Below are positions 19,012 to 28,072 of a stretch of 64,000 bases of DNA, piece by piece. A program made the position numbers and the translations under genes. The notes under the pieces are model-generated. The model saw nothing but the letters and a program-made list of their open reading frames with translations. It was not told where the DNA came from and ran no database searches. Each line of letters begins with the position of its first letter. The first letter of the stretch is position 1. Origin of the DNA: Colwellia sp. RSH04 (lineage in GTDB: Bacteria; Pseudomonadota; Gammaproteobacteria; Enterobacterales; Alteromonadaceae); contig NZ_QXIO01000005.1 in the NCBI RefSeq assembly GCF_003545765.1, forward strand, positions 1-64,000, in the 5' to 3' direction.

Positions 19012-21000
19012 TTAAAGTTGATTAACGGTATTAACAACGTTATCAACAGTGAAACCAAAGTGCTCTAATAATATATTACCTGGAGCTGATTCACCAAAGG
19101 TAGTCATACCAACAACAGCACCCTGTAATCCAACATATTTATGCCAGAAATCGACATGAGCTGCTTCAATGGCAACACGCTTTGTTATTGCAGCAGGTAG
19201 AATTGATTCTTTATATTCTTTACTTTGTGCATCAAATACATTGGTTGAAGGCATAGAAACAACACGTACTTTTTTGCCTTGCTCTGTTAACGCTTTAGCT
19301 GAATTAAGTGCTAGTGAAACTTCAGAGCCAGTCGCAATCAATATGACATCTGCTGTACCTTCACAATCAGAGATAACATAGCCACCTTTTTCGATACTTG
19401 AAAGCTGTTCGGCGTTGCGAGAAACCGCAGGCAGTCCTTGGCGACTAAAGATTAGTGCTGTTGGTGCTTTTTGGTTTTTAACCGCAGCTTTCCATGCAAC
19501 TGCTGATTCTGTCGCATCACATGGGCGCCATGTCGTTAAATTTGGTGTTGTACGTAAGTTAGTTAATTGCTCAATAGGTTGGTGAGTAGGGCCATCTTCG
19601 CCTTGACCGATTGAATCATGAGTGTATACAAAAATGTTTTGTATACCCATAAGTGCAGACATACGTACTGCATTACGTGCGTATTCCATAAACATCATGA
19701 AGGTTGCACCGTAGTTGATGAAACCACCATGTAAAGAGATACCATTCATGATACCGCTCATACCAAATTCACGTACACCGTAGAAAATATAGTTACCAGC
19801 AGGATCTGTTTCGATACCTTTTGAACCAGACCATAACGTAAGGTTTGAACCTGCTAAATCTGCAGAGCCGCCTAACATTTCAGGTAAAACGTTACCAAAC
19901 GCTTCAATAGCATTTTGTGAGGCTTTACGTGACGCGATATTTTCACCATTGTCGTGACACTGCTGAATGAAGGCATTCGCTTTACCTTCAAAATCTTTCG
20001 GTAATTCGCCTTTGATGACTCGACGTTCAAATTCATTGGCGAGCTCTGGGTATACAGCTTGGTAAGCGGCAAACTTTTCATTCCAGTTAGTTTGGCTTAT
20101 TTGGCCCTTGGCTTTTTGATCCCATTGGCTGTAAACATCTGTAGGAATATCAAATGGTGCATGCGACCAGTTCAATTTTTCACGTGTTGCAGCAATTTCT
20201 TCATCACCTAACGGAGCACCATGACAGTCATGTGTACCTTCTTTATTTGGTGAACCAAAACCAATAATAGTTTTGCAGCAAATCATACTTGGCTTATCGG
20301 TCACTGATTTTGCTTCAGTGATTGCATTGGTGATTGCTTGTGCATCGTGACCATCAACGCTGATTACATGCCAGCCATATGATGCAAAGCGAGCAGGGGT
20401 GTCATCAGTAAACCAACCTTCAACTTCACCATCAATTGATATGCCATTGTCATCCCAAAAAGCGATAAGTTTACCCAGACCAAGCGTACCGGCAAGAGAA
20501 CATGCTTCATGAGAGATGCCTTCCATTAAACAGCCATCACCTAAGAAACAGTAGGTGAAGTGATCAACAATGTCATGCTCTGGACGGTTAAATTGTGCAG
20601 CTAAAGTTTTTTCAGCAATAGCCATACCAACGGCATTTGAGATACCAGCGCCTAGAGGTCCTGTAGTTGTTTCAACACCAGGTGTATAACCATATTCTGG
20701 ATGACCTGGAGTTTTAGAATGTAATTGACGGAAGTTCTTTAGATCATCAATAGATAAGTCATAACCGGATAAATGCAATAATGAATAAATAAGCATTGAA
20801 CCATGACCGTTTGAAAGGATAAATCGATCGCGATCAGCCCAGTTTGGATCTGATGGGTTATGCTTTAAAAAGTCACGCCAGAGAACTTCGGCAATGTCTG
20901 CCATTCCCATTGGTGCACCAGGATGCCCTGATTTTGCTTTTTGTACAGCATCCATACTTAAAACTCGAATGGCATTTGCCAACTCTTGACGCGACGACAT
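19012..21000 (-). CDS. tkt: Transketolase
   Basis: 662 residues, full length. Thiamine-diphosphate enzyme moving two-carbon units in the pentose phosphate pathway. The opening block [18 protein letters not shown], the ThDP-Mg motif ([18 protein letters not shown] ... DDNGISIDG) and the catalytic C-terminal half ([19 protein letters not shown]) are intact. First gene of the minus-strand carbon-metabolism cluster. The 533-base upstream gap gives room for its promoter. Confidence 0.97.
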   Translation of the reverse strand: MSSRQELANAIRVLSMDAVQKAKSGHPGAPMGMADIAEVLWRDFLKHNPSDPNWADRDRFILSNGHGSMLIYSLLHLSGYDLSIDDLKNFRQLHSKTPGHPEYGYTPGVETTTGPLGAGISNAVGMAIAEKTLAAQFNRPEHDIVDHFTYCFLGDGCLMEGISHEACSLAGTLGLGKLIAFWDDNGISIDGEVEGWFTDDTPARFASYGWHVISVDGHDAQAITNAITEAKSVTDKPSMICCKTIIGFGSPNKEGTHDCHGAPLGDEEIAATREKLNWSHAPFDIPTDVYSQWDQKAKGQISQTNWNEKFAAYQAVYPELANEFERRVIKGELPKDFEGKANAFIQQCHDNGENIASRKASQNAIEAFGNVLPEMLGGSADLAGSNLTLWSGSKGIETDPAGNYIFYGVREFGMSGIMNGISLHGGFINYGATFMMFMEYARNAVRMSALMGIQNIFVYTHDSIGQGEDGPTHQPIEQLTNLRTTPNLTTWRPCDATESAVAWKAAVKNQKAPTALIFSRQGLPAVSRNAEQLSSIEKGGYVISDCEGTADVILIATGSEVSLALNSAKALTEQGKKVRVVSMPSTNVFDAQSKEYKESILPAAITKRVAIEAAHVDFWHKYVGLQGAVVGMTTFGESAPGNILLEHFGFTVDNVVNTVNQL

Positions 21001-21533
21001 AGTAGCTCCAGTCTTTATTTATAAGAATGCAAGGTTTCTAAAATCCAGCTTCTTATAATTATTGTTAATAATAATTGAATTTCGAAGCCATATTTTCCCT
21101 TACCCAGCGCATCAGCGCAAATTTAATTACATTATTTTTTATATTATTTTAATTTTAGTTAAGTCATAAGGTGAATATGATTAGAGCGTGTTTACCTTTG
21201 TTTAATAATTCAGCTGAGAGATCCCCCTATACATTAAGGTAAAGTTGTGTGGTTTAGGCAAGTAAATCAGCAGTTTTTAACGCAGCATAAAGAAGGGTTA
21301 ACCTCATCGCTATGGGCAATTGCTATTTTGAACATTAAAATGAGGTTTTTAGAAAGAAACTCATTATTTTAAATCGTTAGGTAGAGTGATGAGTAAACAG
21401 TGGTTTCACTTCTTACTTGCAATCAATATTTATTATGGTGAAGTTTAACTCTGTGTACAGTTAATAATTGTTTATAAGGTAAACTCTGATAGTATCAAAT
21501 TAGTCTTATGATATTTAGCGCATTTTAGTTTTT
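21001..21533. other. 533-base divergent intergenic region (tkt / membrane sensor), with dispersed repeat copy 2
   Basis: No gene seen. It must hold promoters for tkt (minus) and the sensor gene (plus). At 21181-21206 lies the second copy of a 26-bp repeat (23/26 to 10786-10811). TTTACCTT within it can pair with AAGGTAAA near 21236-21243. No riboswitch class was recognised. Confidence 0.5.
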
Positions 21534-23888
21534 ATGTTATTCAATCGCATCCAACAATTTTTAGTCACGGCCATTATATTCTTCTCTACTTGTGTCGGCG
21601 CTTTGTTGATTATGACTCCCTTCTCTTTTGTCAATTACGTTGGTCCAGCTGCAGCCGTGGCAAGTTGCTTGATAATAATCTGGGGTAATGTTGCTTTTGT
21701 TTCCGTTTTGTTAATGAGTGCGCTATTACCCATTTTTTCTTATTATTATTTTGAAGATGGCGTAGATATATCTTTGATTTTGATTTCTACATTGGCTATT
21801 TTTCTGCAAAGTTATTGGGCTAAACAACTAACTTATAAATACGTGTTTTATAAAAAATGGTTGAAATCTAGGCGCTGGTTGTTTGCATTTTTACTAAAGG
21901 TTGGACCTTTAGCAAGTTTAGTTTCGGCTTCAGCTGTTTTAGTTATCTCTATCTTAGATAATAAAGTATTAACAGGTTCTTTTCTTTATACCTTTTTATC
22001 AGCTTGGTCGAGTAGCTTATTAATTGCGACTTTTTTTGTGCCAACCATGTTACTTCGCCAAGAGCGAGATTCAATGGTTTTTCATGTTAGTAGAAAGCTT
22101 TATATTTTGTTGGCTTCCTTTATAGGTGCCTTTGCTATTTTACTGATCATTAAAACATCACAAGATGAGCAGCAATTAGACAGAGCAATGCAATTTGAAG
22201 CAGAACAAGCTGAGGTTGTATCGATTATTCAACATGAAATAGAGGAAGTTTCAAAGAAAGTAAATAGTTTATCGGCGTTATTCAAAGCAAGCCAAGAAGT
22301 TACGCTTAATGAGTTTAATGTCTTTAGTAAAATTATCTTAAACGAACACTATAGCATTAGGGCATTAGAATGGGCGCCCTTAGTAAATGGATCGCAAAGA
22401 AAAACCTTTGAAGAGCAAGCGAGTGAACTTTTTCAGCAAAACTTTATAATTAAAGAGCGACAAAAAGGAAATAATTTAAAGCCATCAAGAAATCGAGAAC
22501 AATATGCACCTTTATTTTATATTTACCCTGGTGAAGGAAATGAAGTCGTATTAGGTCTTGATGTTTATTCAAATCCTAAAAACGCATTATCAATGACCAG
22601 TGTTTTTCATAGTGATGAAATTTTAGCAAGTGCACCCATAACTTTAATCCAAGATGATCACACGAAACCCGGAGTGTTGTTTACCAAAGCTGTCTTTAAG
22701 CATAAAGAGCGAGAAGTAACGAGCAGAGAGTTAACTTATGAACAACCTAAGAAACAACATGAATTACTTGGCTTTATTGTCGCTGTTGTTCAATTTGATG
22801 AACTATTACAAAAGTTAGATGAAAGAAAAAATAATAAAGTGAAGTTCATGATTAAAGACGTTTCAGTTGTAGAGCCGTATTTATTATATGGTAAAACCTT
22901 AACACGAGATAACAGACTTCATGACTTCTCTGAGCTATCGGTTTTTTCTCGGCTTTGGCGTATTGAATTTGCAGAATCACAACCATGGTTTATGCAAAGT
23001 AAATCATTAAAAACTTGGGTTATTCTCATTGGTGGCACTTTAGGAGGGTTCTTTTTTCAATTAATGATTCTGATGATGGCGGCTTACTCGAGTGAGTTAA
23101 CTTTGCAGGTTGATTCTAAAACTCGGGCATTAGAACTTGCTAAGGAGCAATCAGAACGCAGTAGTACCGCTAAAATTCAATTTTTAAGAACGTTAAATGA
23201 CGAGTTACGCCTTCCTCTTAATGCAATAAGAGCATTTTTAGAGCAATTCAAACGAAAAGGAATTAATAATAAGCAAGTTTTAGGAATTAATCATGCGTCT
23301 AATAATATAGAGCAATTGTTAAATACTATGATGGATTTATCGGATATAGAGTCAGGTAGTATACCCGTAAAAAGTGTGCCTTTTGATTTTTATGGTTTTA
23401 TAGAGCGCATGGAATTAATGATTAAAGCAAATAACTTGATGGCTGGAAAGTCGGTTTTCTTTTTAATAGATAAAGAGGTTCCCCATTACATAAACAGTGA
23501 TGAGTTGCGTATTCAAAAAATGCTAACAGCTTTTATTAAAAGTGCTCAGCAAGTTTTTAATACTGATAATTTAAGGTTATCCATAAAAGTTCATGCTCAC
23601 CATAAACGAAGTGCAACGTTATTTTTTATCTTTTCTCATCAAGATGAGACGACCGCCGCAGATAGCGATGAAGTTTTAAAAACTATTTCTAAAACGGATC
23701 TAGCTACTTACAGTACTTCTATGGCCATGGTAAAAGAAGTTAGTCAGTTGCTTCAAGGTAATATAAGCCTAGGTATGTTAGATTCTGGAGGAGGGATGTT
23801 AAGTGCTTCAATACGAGTAAGTATTACTTCAGAAGAGGAGCAAAGAAAGGAGCAATCTAATTCATTTGATCAAAACATGGATACTTAA
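21534..23888 (+). CDS. Membrane CHASE-domain sensor with degenerate histidine-kinase core (pseudokinase)
   Basis: 784 residues. The N-terminal ~205 residues hold multiple membrane helices of MASE1-like character. A periplasmic CHASE domain follows (about 210-480, with ALEWAPLVNGSQRKTFEEQ), then a further membrane helix (about 494-517), a coiled coil and a HisKA-like helix pair. The H-box reads RTLNDELRLPLNAI: the expected S-H-E-L is N-D-E-L, so Asp556 replaces the phosphoacceptor His. The ATPase-like part lacks the N-box Asn (IKSAQQVF), the DxGxG motif and the GxGLGL motif, though its last strands remain. It likely cannot autophosphorylate and may act as a ligand-controlled scaffold. No regulator gene is adjacent. 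Confidence 0.85.
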   Translation: MLFNRIQQFLVTAIIFFSTCVGALLIMTPFSFVNYVGPAAAVASCLIIIWGNVAFVSVLLMSALLPIFSYYYFEDGVDISLILISTLAIFLQSYWAKQLTYKYVFYKKWLKSRRWLFAFLLKVGPLASLVSASAVLVISILDNKVLTGSFLYTFLSAWSSSLLIATFFVPTMLLRQERDSMVFHVSRKLYILLASFIGAFAILLIIKTSQDEQQLDRAMQFEAEQAEVVSIIQHEIEEVSKKVNSLSALFKASQEVTLNEFNVFSKIILNEHYSIRALEWAPLVNGSQRKTFEEQASELFQQNFIIKERQKGNNLKPSRNREQYAPLFYIYPGEGNEVVLGLDVYSNPKNALSMTSVFHSDEILASAPITLIQDDHTKPGVLFTKAVFKHKEREVTSRELTYEQPKKQHELLGFIVAVVQFDELLQKLDERKNNKVKFMIKDVSVVEPYLLYGKTLTRDNRLHDFSELSVFSRLWRIEFAESQPWFMQSKSLKTWVILIGGTLGGFFFQLMILMMAAYSSELTLQVDSKTRALELAKEQSERSSTAKIQFLRTLNDELRLPLNAIRAFLEQFKRKGINNKQVLGINHASNNIEQLLNTMMDLSDIESGSIPVKSVPFDFYGFIERMELMIKANNLMAGKSVFFLIDKEVPHYINSDELRIQKMLTAFIKSAQQVFNTDNLRLSIKVHAHHKRSATLFFIFSHQDETTAADSDEVLKTISKTDLATYSTSMAMVKEVSQLLQGNISLGMLDSGGGMLSASIRVSITSEEEQRKEQSNSFDQNMDT

Positions 23889-24023
23889 TTAAAAAATACT
23901 GTTTGATTTTTAAACATTTAATTTCCCCTACGTATTGATATTTATCTAAAAATCAATTAGATTTTTGATTCGCTGTAAAAGTAAGCAAATTAATAATAAT
24001 GAATACAGCTAATAGGTAATAAA

Positions 24024-24158
24024 ATGAATAAGTCATCATCAAGAGGGTTAAAGCTAACTACGGTGATATTTGCAGTACTAATAATGGCAGTTTCAGCAAT
24101 ACTTAGTACAACCTCTGTAGCCGATGACATGGATGTGGAACAATCCCAATCAGAATAA
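24024..24158 (+). CDS. Small secreted or membrane peptide, 44 residues
   Basis: An ATG at 24024 with AGG seven bases upstream opens 44 codons to TAA at 24156-24158. The product has a basic N-terminus (MNKSSSRGLK), a hydrophobic core of about 20 residues (about 11-31, TVIFAVLIMAVSAILS) and an acidic tail (ADDMDVEQSQSE) after a possible signal peptidase site SVA/DD. A rho-independent terminator follows 41 bases after the stop. Start site, signal-like profile and terminator together support a real gene. No family is recognised. The sensor gene upstream ends 135 bases before. Confidence 0.6.
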   Translation: MNKSSSRGLKLTTVIFAVLIMAVSAILSTTSVADDMDVEQSQSE

Positions 24159-24198
24159 TTTTATTCTAAAGATTGTAAGGCTAAATATAAAAGATATT

Positions 24199-24224
24199 AG
24201 CCCTATACTGTAAAGTGTAGGGCT
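24199..24224 (+). terminator. Terminator after the small peptide gene
   Basis: 10-bp stem AGCCCTATAC with GTGTAGGGCT (one G-T pair), 6-base loop, then T6. It also lies downstream of the minus-strand tRNA gene. Confidence 0.85.
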
Positions 24225-24256
24225 TTTTTATGTTCGCTATTTATCGTTAGTTATAG

Positions 24257-24332
24257 TGGCGTCCCCACCAGGACTCGAACCTGGAGCAGCGGCTTAGGAG
24301 GCCGCAGTTTTATCCAGTTAAACTATGAGGAC
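24257..24332 (-). tRNA. tRNA-Arg (anticodon CCT)
   Basis: 76 bases with encoded CCA. The acceptor stem GTCCTCA pairs with TGGGGAC. The D arm is GTTT...AAAC. The anticodon stem GCGGC/GCCGC encloses the loop CTCCTAA, giving anticodon CCT. The T arm is CCAGG-TTCGAGT-CCTGG. This tRNA reads the rare AGG codon. It is a frequent phage integration site in other genomes, but no integrase or duplicated 3' end is seen here. Confidence 0.96.
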
Positions 24333-24388
24333 ATAAAGCAAATTGTAACTGAAGATTATTCAGATACAATACTTTTTAGTAATATGCC

Positions 24389-25570
24389 CTAATACCTGAC
24401 AACTAAATCATCTACCTGAATATTGCCAAATAAACTGTTGTTAGATGTTTTAGCCACTGCGGTCTTTTGGCTTAATTGAGTTACCTTAACTTTAAAGGGG
24501 CTAGTATTAAAGCCAGTATAGTTCTTACCGTTATTACTGGTAAAGTTTTGGCGTTGTAAAATAGTAAACTCATCACCAATTTTTACTCCATGTTGTCTAC
24601 CTAAGTCAAAGGTAATTTGATTACCTGTTAGTTGAATAATGTTACCTCTGCTTGGCTCACACATAATGTTCTCATCAATATGTTTAACCACTTTTTCAAG
24701 AAGCGTATTAATCATGGTGCCATATTCACTTTGCCAAAACTTTGTCGCAAAAGGGTCAATAGTTTTTCTTTTTGTAAACTCCCAAGGGGCAGAGTCTTGG
24801 TATTCCTCTTGCCACACTAACTCACCATTGATCCCATTATATAAATAAAAATTCATAGCTAAATTTCGAGGGTAAATACCTTGTTGCCAAACTTTCCAAC
24901 TATTGGTAGCTTCTTTTTCAAAAGAGATATCATTTATTTCACTAAATAAGATGTACTGGCTGTTTGATGATTGTGCAAGAGCTTTAGATAACTCTGCGAT
25001 TTCATCATAAGCTAAGCTATTATTTAAACGCGAAAACTGGGTTTTATTGTGAATAATATTGGTATGTGTTGTGTAACTAGAATGTTTATTAAGTTGTTTG
25101 CTTAGTTGTAGAGGTATTGCCTTATCTATTGCGTAAATTTTACCAACATTCGCTTGTTCTCTATGCATAATATTACTTTTAGTCAGTAATAGAGATTTCT
25201 TGAAGTTTACGGCAAAACATTTTCGTTCTTGAGGAAATATATCTGCTCTAATGGTAACCGTAATGAGATCGCCGTTGTACATTTCATCGACAATTTCAAT
25301 TGAGTTAACACTGCCGGTAGCCCTAACATTAAGTTGGTCTTGAGTTAGTAAACCATTGATAACTTGCTGTACACTCGATACGCTTGCTCCAGCTATAAGG
25401 AGTGCTTTTTTTAAAGCATTCTCCATAGCTTTTGTGCGAGCTATTTCTACTGTATTCTTATCTAATCTAGCGTGACCTTGTGTCTCATACCATTGCGCAT
25501 GAGTTGTTGTAGGTAAAGTAAATAGCACAAGGATCATACTAAGTAATAGTGTTTTTTCCCAATAATTCAT
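24389..25570 (-). CDS. flgT: Flagellar H-ring assembly protein FlgT
   Basis: 393 residues from the ATG at 25570, which opens a signal peptide (MNYWEKTLLLSMILVLFTLPTTTHA); a GTG five codons earlier is in frame but less likely. The mature start QWYETQGHARLDKNTVEIARTKAMENALKKALLIAG is the FlgT N-terminal domain; a middle domain and a C-terminal SH3-like domain (about 320-393, GDEFTILQRQ) follow. In Vibrio FlgT forms the H ring around the sodium-driven polar motor and helps assemble the T ring. Divergent placement from flgO-flgP matches Vibrio. Confidence 0.92.
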   Translation of the reverse strand: MNYWEKTLLLSMILVLFTLPTTTHAQWYETQGHARLDKNTVEIARTKAMENALKKALLIAGASVSSVQQVINGLLTQDQLNVRATGSVNSIEIVDEMYNGDLITVTIRADIFPQERKCFAVNFKKSLLLTKSNIMHREQANVGKIYAIDKAIPLQLSKQLNKHSSYTTHTNIIHNKTQFSRLNNSLAYDEIAELSKALAQSSNSQYILFSEINDISFEKEATNSWKVWQQGIYPRNLAMNFYLYNGINGELVWQEEYQDSAPWEFTKRKTIDPFATKFWQSEYGTMINTLLEKVVKHIDENIMCEPSRGNIIQLTGNQITFDLGRQHGVKIGDEFTILQRQNFTSNNGKNYTGFNTSPFKVKVTQLSQKTAVAKTSNNSLFGNIQVDDLVVRY

Positions 25571-25649
25571 GATGATAAATCTCACAACTCTTGTTTTGAT
25601 GAGTGGTTAATTTCAGCTGTTTCTGTATTGAAACGTAATAATATTGCGA

Positions 25650-25665
25650 TGCATTAATTATGCCT
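25650..25665 (-). promoter_or_regulatory. Possible sigma54 promoter for flgT
   Basis: Minus-strand AGGCATAATTAATGCA has GG and GC at the required 12-base offset, about 80 bases before the flgT ATG. The surrounding sequence is a near palindrome (TGCATTAATTATGC), so chance or another role is possible. Confidence 0.4.
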
Positions 25666-25718
25666 ACTTAAAGTTATTAAAAATCTTCTCCTTTTTTATT
25701 TTGTATTTTTTGATGGTT

Positions 25719-25734
25719 TGGCGTAAAAACTGCA
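25719..25734 (+). promoter_or_regulatory. Probable sigma54 promoter for flgO-flgP
   Basis: TGGCGTAAAAACTGCA: GG/GC core with correct spacing, 95 bases before flgO. Confidence 0.6.
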
Positions 25735-25828
25735 TTAGTTTTTGGCAAATAGTTAGCTTTAACCGAGTTAAGCGCAAATACTTGATGTTATGTACTCAGG
25801 TAGAAATTGCTTTTATAAGGGGAACACC

Positions 25829-26473
25829 ATGAAAAAATGGCTTATACCATTATTGTTACCTGCTTTATTGTCGTGTGAAACCACGAATGATGATGGGTTT
25901 TATCAATCTACAAAAGTTGATAGGGGAGAAATAGATAGTTATAACCTGCCTAAGCATGCCATTAATGATGTGGTAAAAGGTTTAGCTTATCAGATGCTTG
26001 AGAGCAGTAGCTTTGTAAATGCTAAAACTCCTGTTGCCGTTACGTCATTCGTTGAGCTTTCATCTTTAGAAAGTACAAACTGGTTAGGTAACCAATTGGC
26101 TGAAAGCTTTGTACATGAGCTGCAAAGACATGGCTTAGTAGTTATTGATTATAAAACGACAGGTCATATTAGGGTAACTAAAAGTGGTGATTATGTGTTT
26201 AGCCGTGATTGGAAAGAACTACCTGAACGTCAGATAATTGACTATGTTGTTGCCGGCACAATGGTTGAGCAAGAAAGTGGCATACTGATTAATGCAAGAA
26301 TGATCGGTATTCAATCAAAAGTTGTTGTTGCTACTGCACAGTCATTTATTCCTAATTGGGTTCTTGGTGATGAAGTAAATCCTGATCAAAATGTAAAAAT
26401 GAAGGATGGTATGTTAATAAGAACAAACAACATGCTGGTGGAAGATCAACGCGCAGTGAGTATTCAAAATTAA
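25829..26473 (+). CDS. flgO: Flagellar outer-membrane lipoprotein FlgO
   Basis: 214 residues from the ATG at 25829, which follows AAGGGGA; a longer frame from 25790 has no ribosome site and would bury the signal peptide. Lipobox LLSC puts the lipidated residue at Cys16. The FlgO core domain (about 50-190) includes VAVTSFVELSSLESTNWLGNQLAESF and a DYVVAGTMVEQESGILINARMI strand block. FlgO is needed for full motility in Vibrio and associates with the outer-membrane part of the polar motor. Followed 39 bases later by flgP. Confidence 0.93.
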   Translation: MKKWLIPLLLPALLSCETTNDDGFYQSTKVDRGEIDSYNLPKHAINDVVKGLAYQMLESSSFVNAKTPVAVTSFVELSSLESTNWLGNQLAESFVHELQRHGLVVIDYKTTGHIRVTKSGDYVFSRDWKELPERQIIDYVVAGTMVEQESGILINARMIGIQSKVVVATAQSFIPNWVLGDEVNPDQNVKMKDGMLIRTNNMLVEDQRAVSIQN

Positions 26474-26512
26474 TGATATTGAATTTACTTCATTAAGTGA
26501 TGGGAAATAATT

Positions 26513-26980
26513 ATGTTTTATAAACACTTCAGAGTAACTGTGATACTAATAGCAGGGGTATTTTTATCTGCATGTTCAAGTTTGTATGATAAACATGTTG
26601 AATGGGAAGCGGTAAAACCTGAAAGTTTCCCTGTACTTAACGGAATAGGATATGCTCCAATTAGCTTACAAAATTCAACACATGAAACTCAGCGAATGTT
26701 AATGGCTATTAAGGCATCTAAACTTGCAGCCTATGCTGAATTAGCTGAACAAGTTTACGGTCAGCAAGTAAGTGGTAATACGACAATGGCCGATCTTTTA
26801 ATTAACGATGATCGTTTATCTGCATCAGTGAGCGGTATTATAAGAGCTGCAAAAGTCGTCAAAAGCTACCCTGTTGGCGATACTTATACGACGGAGTTAC
26901 AACTTGACTTTGAAGATGTTTATACGATTTATCAGGCAAGTTTGAACAGAAAAGAAATTAAAGAAGTCACTTATTTTTAA
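26513..26980 (+). CDS. flgP: Flagellar outer-membrane lipoprotein FlgP
   Basis: 155 residues with signal peptide and lipobox FLSAC (Cys21). The LPP20/FlgP domain shows GIGYAPISLQ and a helix MLMAIKASKLAAYAELAEQVYGQ, then VSGIIRAAKVVKSYPVGDTYTTELQLDF. FlgP forms part of the outer-membrane-associated disc structures of polar flagella in Vibrio and Campylobacter. It is cotranscribed with flgO and converges on flgN. Confidence 0.92.
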   Translation: MFYKHFRVTVILIAGVFLSACSSLYDKHVEWEAVKPESFPVLNGIGYAPISLQNSTHETQRMLMAIKASKLAAYAELAEQVYGQQVSGNTTMADLLINDDRLSASVSGIIRAAKVVKSYPVGDTYTTELQLDFEDVYTIYQASLNRKEIKEVTYF

Positions 26981-27011
26981 GTAAATCTCATCAACTACCT
27001 TTGTCTATTTA

Positions 27012-27039
27012 GCGAGATTAATGGTTCTGTTAATCTCGC
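27012..27039. terminator. Hairpin between convergent flgP and flgN
   Basis: 10-bp stem GCGAGATTAA/TTAATCTCGC with an 8-base loop. It has no strong T-tail in either direction, so its efficiency is unclear. Confidence 0.55.
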
Positions 27040-27049
27040 AAATATCATT

Positions 27050-27481
27050 TTACGCTTTTATTCCTATACTTGATAACCCACCGCTTTTCTTACCTTTACT
27101 ATCATACGTAATAGTATTTTTTGTGTGGTTTTCCAATAAGCTTGTTTTCATGCGCTCAACGGCGAGTTGAGATTGTTGGATGATTTGTCCGTTCACTAGG
27201 TTTTGTTGTTGGCATTGTGATAATAAGTCTGTTATTTCAGCTAGTTCATTATCTAATATTCCAGCGGCTTTATCTCTAGCGAATTGTTGATCTAAGCTAA
27301 TGTGTTTATCAAGTGATTCAATAGCAAGAAGTTGCTGATTTTTTTCTTGGCTTATAGTGACGAGAGCTTCAGGATCGTGCTGTTGAAGCACTTGTTTTTC
27401 AGTGATTATTAACTTCTCAAGTGTTTGCAATTGTTGTAATTGTTGAGCAAGTAGTTGCTGAGGAGATAATCCTTGTGACAT
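27050..27481 (-). CDS. flgN: Flagellar export chaperone FlgN
   Basis: 143 residues from the ATG at 27481 (AAGGT upstream); a longer frame to 27556 adds a non-conserved leader. The product is helical and Gln-rich, typical of FlgN (QQLLAQQLQQLQTLEKLIITEKQVLQQHDPEAL), with the conserved C-terminal TYDSKGKKS. FlgN holds hook-filament junction proteins FlgK and FlgL before export. It lies 197 bases after flgM on the same strand. Confidence 0.9.
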   Translation of the reverse strand: MSQGLSPQQLLAQQLQQLQTLEKLIITEKQVLQQHDPEALVTISQEKNQQLLAIESLDKHISLDQQFARDKAAGILDNELAEITDLLSQCQQQNLVNGQIIQQSQLAVERMKTSLLENHTKNTITYDSKGKKSGGLSSIGIKA

Positions 27482-27678
27482 AAAATGACCTTTATTTATC
27501 AATGCGCTGTAATACCTACTACCATAAAAACAATTGCAGATAGAGTAAAGAAACAATTTTAGTTTAAGTCATTTCTTTTAAAGGCATTATCTAAATAAAT
27601 TACAACTAGCTTAAGGAAAACTAACGCCAAAATAGAATGACTTTACTTAAATTTTACGAAAGATCATTGGCTATGTAA

Positions 27679-27987
27679 TTACAGTAATTTAAACTCGAAA
27701 TCAGCGAGGCTTGCAGCAAGTTTTTCAGGATTGACTTTGTAGTCACCTGAACTTATTGCTTTTTTTAGCTCATCTATTTTCTTCTGATCGATACCAGGGC
27801 CTTCAGTGGACTTTTTCTGCAATTCATTTAACTGTTTAGCTTGAGGGGTAATCGAAACTGAATCTTTACCAGCTGTTTTAACGTGACTCTGTGTATTAGC
27901 CATTTCAGATGCTTGCTGCTTAACCTGAGTTTTTTGGTTTTGCTGCACCTGATTTACGTTATTTAAGTTGTTGATATTTATAGCCAT
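27679..27987 (-). CDS. flgM: Anti-sigma28 factor FlgM
   Basis: 102 residues from the ATG at 27987, behind GGGAC. The N-terminal half is disordered and Gln/Asn-rich. The C-terminal sigma-binding part includes DSVSITPQAKQLNELQKK and KIDELKKAISSGDYKVNPEKLAASLADFE. FlgM blocks FliA (sigma28) until it is exported through the finished hook. A sigma28 promoter precedes it, giving the usual self-limiting loop. Confidence 0.93.
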   Translation of the reverse strand: MAININNLNNVNQVQQNQKTQVKQQASEMANTQSHVKTAGKDSVSITPQAKQLNELQKKSTEGPGIDQKKIDELKKAISSGDYKVNPEKLAASLADFEFKLL

Positions 27988-28039
27988 AATAATGTCCCGC
28001 GACAATTAACCAATAGTGTAGATTATTCCTAATATTTAT

Positions 28040-28066
28040 ATATCGGCATACAGTAATAATACTTTA
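28040..28066 (-). promoter_or_regulatory. Sigma28 (FliA) promoter for flgM-flgN
   Basis: Minus-strand TAAAGTAT, 11-base spacer, GCCGATAT; consensus is TAAAGTTT-N11-GCCGATAA. It lies between the flgA stop and the flgM start. Confidence 0.9.
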
Positions 28067-28072
28067 ATTAAA

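Noticed and set aside
21181-21260. TPP-type riboswitch upstream of tkt (a CTGAGAGATCCCC word)
   Set aside because: It is on the strand opposite to tkt and lacks the other conserved thi-box arms.
24257-24332. tRNA-Arg as an integration site with an island downstream
   Set aside because: No integrase, no direct repeat of the tRNA 3' end seen, and the neighbours are core flagellar genes.
25644-25832. 62-codon frame in the flgT-flgO divergent region
   Set aside because: It spans the candidate sigma54 promoters and overlaps the flgO start; low-complexity hydrophobic translation without a ribosome site.
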